This document shows positions 6,182-6,524 of a stretch of DNA of 6,524 nucleotides, piece after piece. Within the stretch, counting starts at the first letter, position 1. Each line of letters begins with the position of its first letter. A program made the translations under genes and the position numbers. This DNA is from Actinomycetes bacterium (GTDB taxonomy: Bacteria > Actinomycetota > Actinomycetes > JAHEKZ01). The stretch covers positions 1-6,524 of the forward strand of contig JAJAYM010000266.1 of the NCBI GenBank assembly GCA_027117675.1. The letters are read 5' to 3'. The notes under the pieces were generated by a model, which saw only the letters and a program-made list of their open reading frames with translations, had not been told where the DNA came from and did not search any database.

Positions 6182-6524
6182 ACGAACGAACTGTGCCGGT
6201 CACTTCGCCCAGGCCGATCCGCGTGCCGTTCGGCCCCGGAGCCCAGCCGCTGATGGTCACGGTGTCGCCGTCCTCTAGAAAGGTGCGTTCGGTCCCGTCG
6301 TCCAGTGTGAACGGTTCACGTCCACCCCAGCTGAGCTCGAGGAGCGATCCGCGCTCGCGTCGCTCTGGGCCGGTGACGGTGCCGGAGGCAAAGAGGTCAC
6401 CGGTGCGCACCGATGCACCATTGATCGTCAGGTGCGCCAGCTGCTGCCCGGGTGACCAGTACTGCGTCGCAAAGGGTGGCTCACTCACGGTCGAGTCGTT
6501 GAGAGTGACAGATAGGCGCAGGTC
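6171..6524 (-). CDS. fahA: Fumarylacetoacetase, C-terminal part (5' end beyond the window)
   Basis: Hydrolase that splits 4-fumarylacetoacetate into fumarate and acetoacetate, the last step of tyrosine degradation through homogentisate. The visible 117 residues are the C-terminal part of the catalytic domain; the frame stays open to base 6524, and the residues before the internal GTG at 6488 (DLRLSVTLNDST) match the family, so that GTG is not the start. Diagnostic segments are YWSPGQQLAHLTINGA, RTGDLFASGTVTGPE and GSLLELSWGG. The Thr in ASGT and the Glu in LLELSW, 14 residues later, correspond in spacing to Thr350 and Glu364 of the mammalian enzyme active site. The end (FLEDGDTVTISGW, then RIGLGEVTGTV) is normal. 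It converges on the M1 peptidase gene with 7 bases between the stops. Homogentisate dioxygenase is the natural upstream partner, outside the window. Confidence 0.95.
   Translation of the reverse strand, partial: DLRLSVTLNDSTVSEPPFATQYWSPGQQLAHLTINGASVRTGDLFASGTVTGPERRERGSLLELSWGGREPFTLDDGTERTFLEDGDTVTISGWAPGPNGTRIGLGEVTGTVRSSRS

Overview
The window comes from a high-GC Gram-positive bacterium, most likely an actinomycete. The evidence is strongly G/C-biased third codon positions, frequent GTG starts, stop/start overlaps of the GTGA type, and protein subfamilies typical of Actinomycetota. Genus cannot be settled from the sequence alone; relatives of Nocardioides or the Intrasporangiaceae would fit.

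The left part (1-2965, + strand) is a polar amino-acid ABC importer operon: a lipoprotein solute-binding protein whose 5' end lies off the window, a membrane permease, and an ATPase. Permease and ATPase overlap by 4 bases. The ATPase also overlaps by 4 bases a DUF308/HdeD-like membrane gene, which is broken by a premature stop, a one-base frameshift and probably an internal deletion.

The right part (2962-6524) is built around tyrosine catabolism. A Lrp/AsnC regulator (- strand) is transcribed divergently from 4-hydroxyphenylpyruvate dioxygenase (hppD, + strand). The gap between them carries a 16-base near-perfect inverted repeat that is a good candidate operator. Downstream of hppD, on the same strand, is a secreted M1-type zinc metallopeptidase. 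Converging on it from the right edge is the C-terminal part of fumarylacetoacetase (- strand, 5' end off the window). HppD makes homogentisate, and fumarylacetoacetase performs the last step of the homogentisate route, so a homogentisate 1,2-dioxygenase is expected nearby, possibly just beyond the right edge.

A plausible overall theme is amino-acid use: outside the cell an M1 peptidase trims peptides, an ABC importer takes up amino acids, and tyrosine is degraded inside under an amino-acid-responsive regulator. The link between the importer, the peptidase and the tyrosine genes is inference from position only. I found no CRISPR array, RNA gene, insertion sequence, phage gene or defence system, and no clear sign of a previously undescribed system. 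The most notable items are the decaying DUF308 gene and the lrp-hppD operator.
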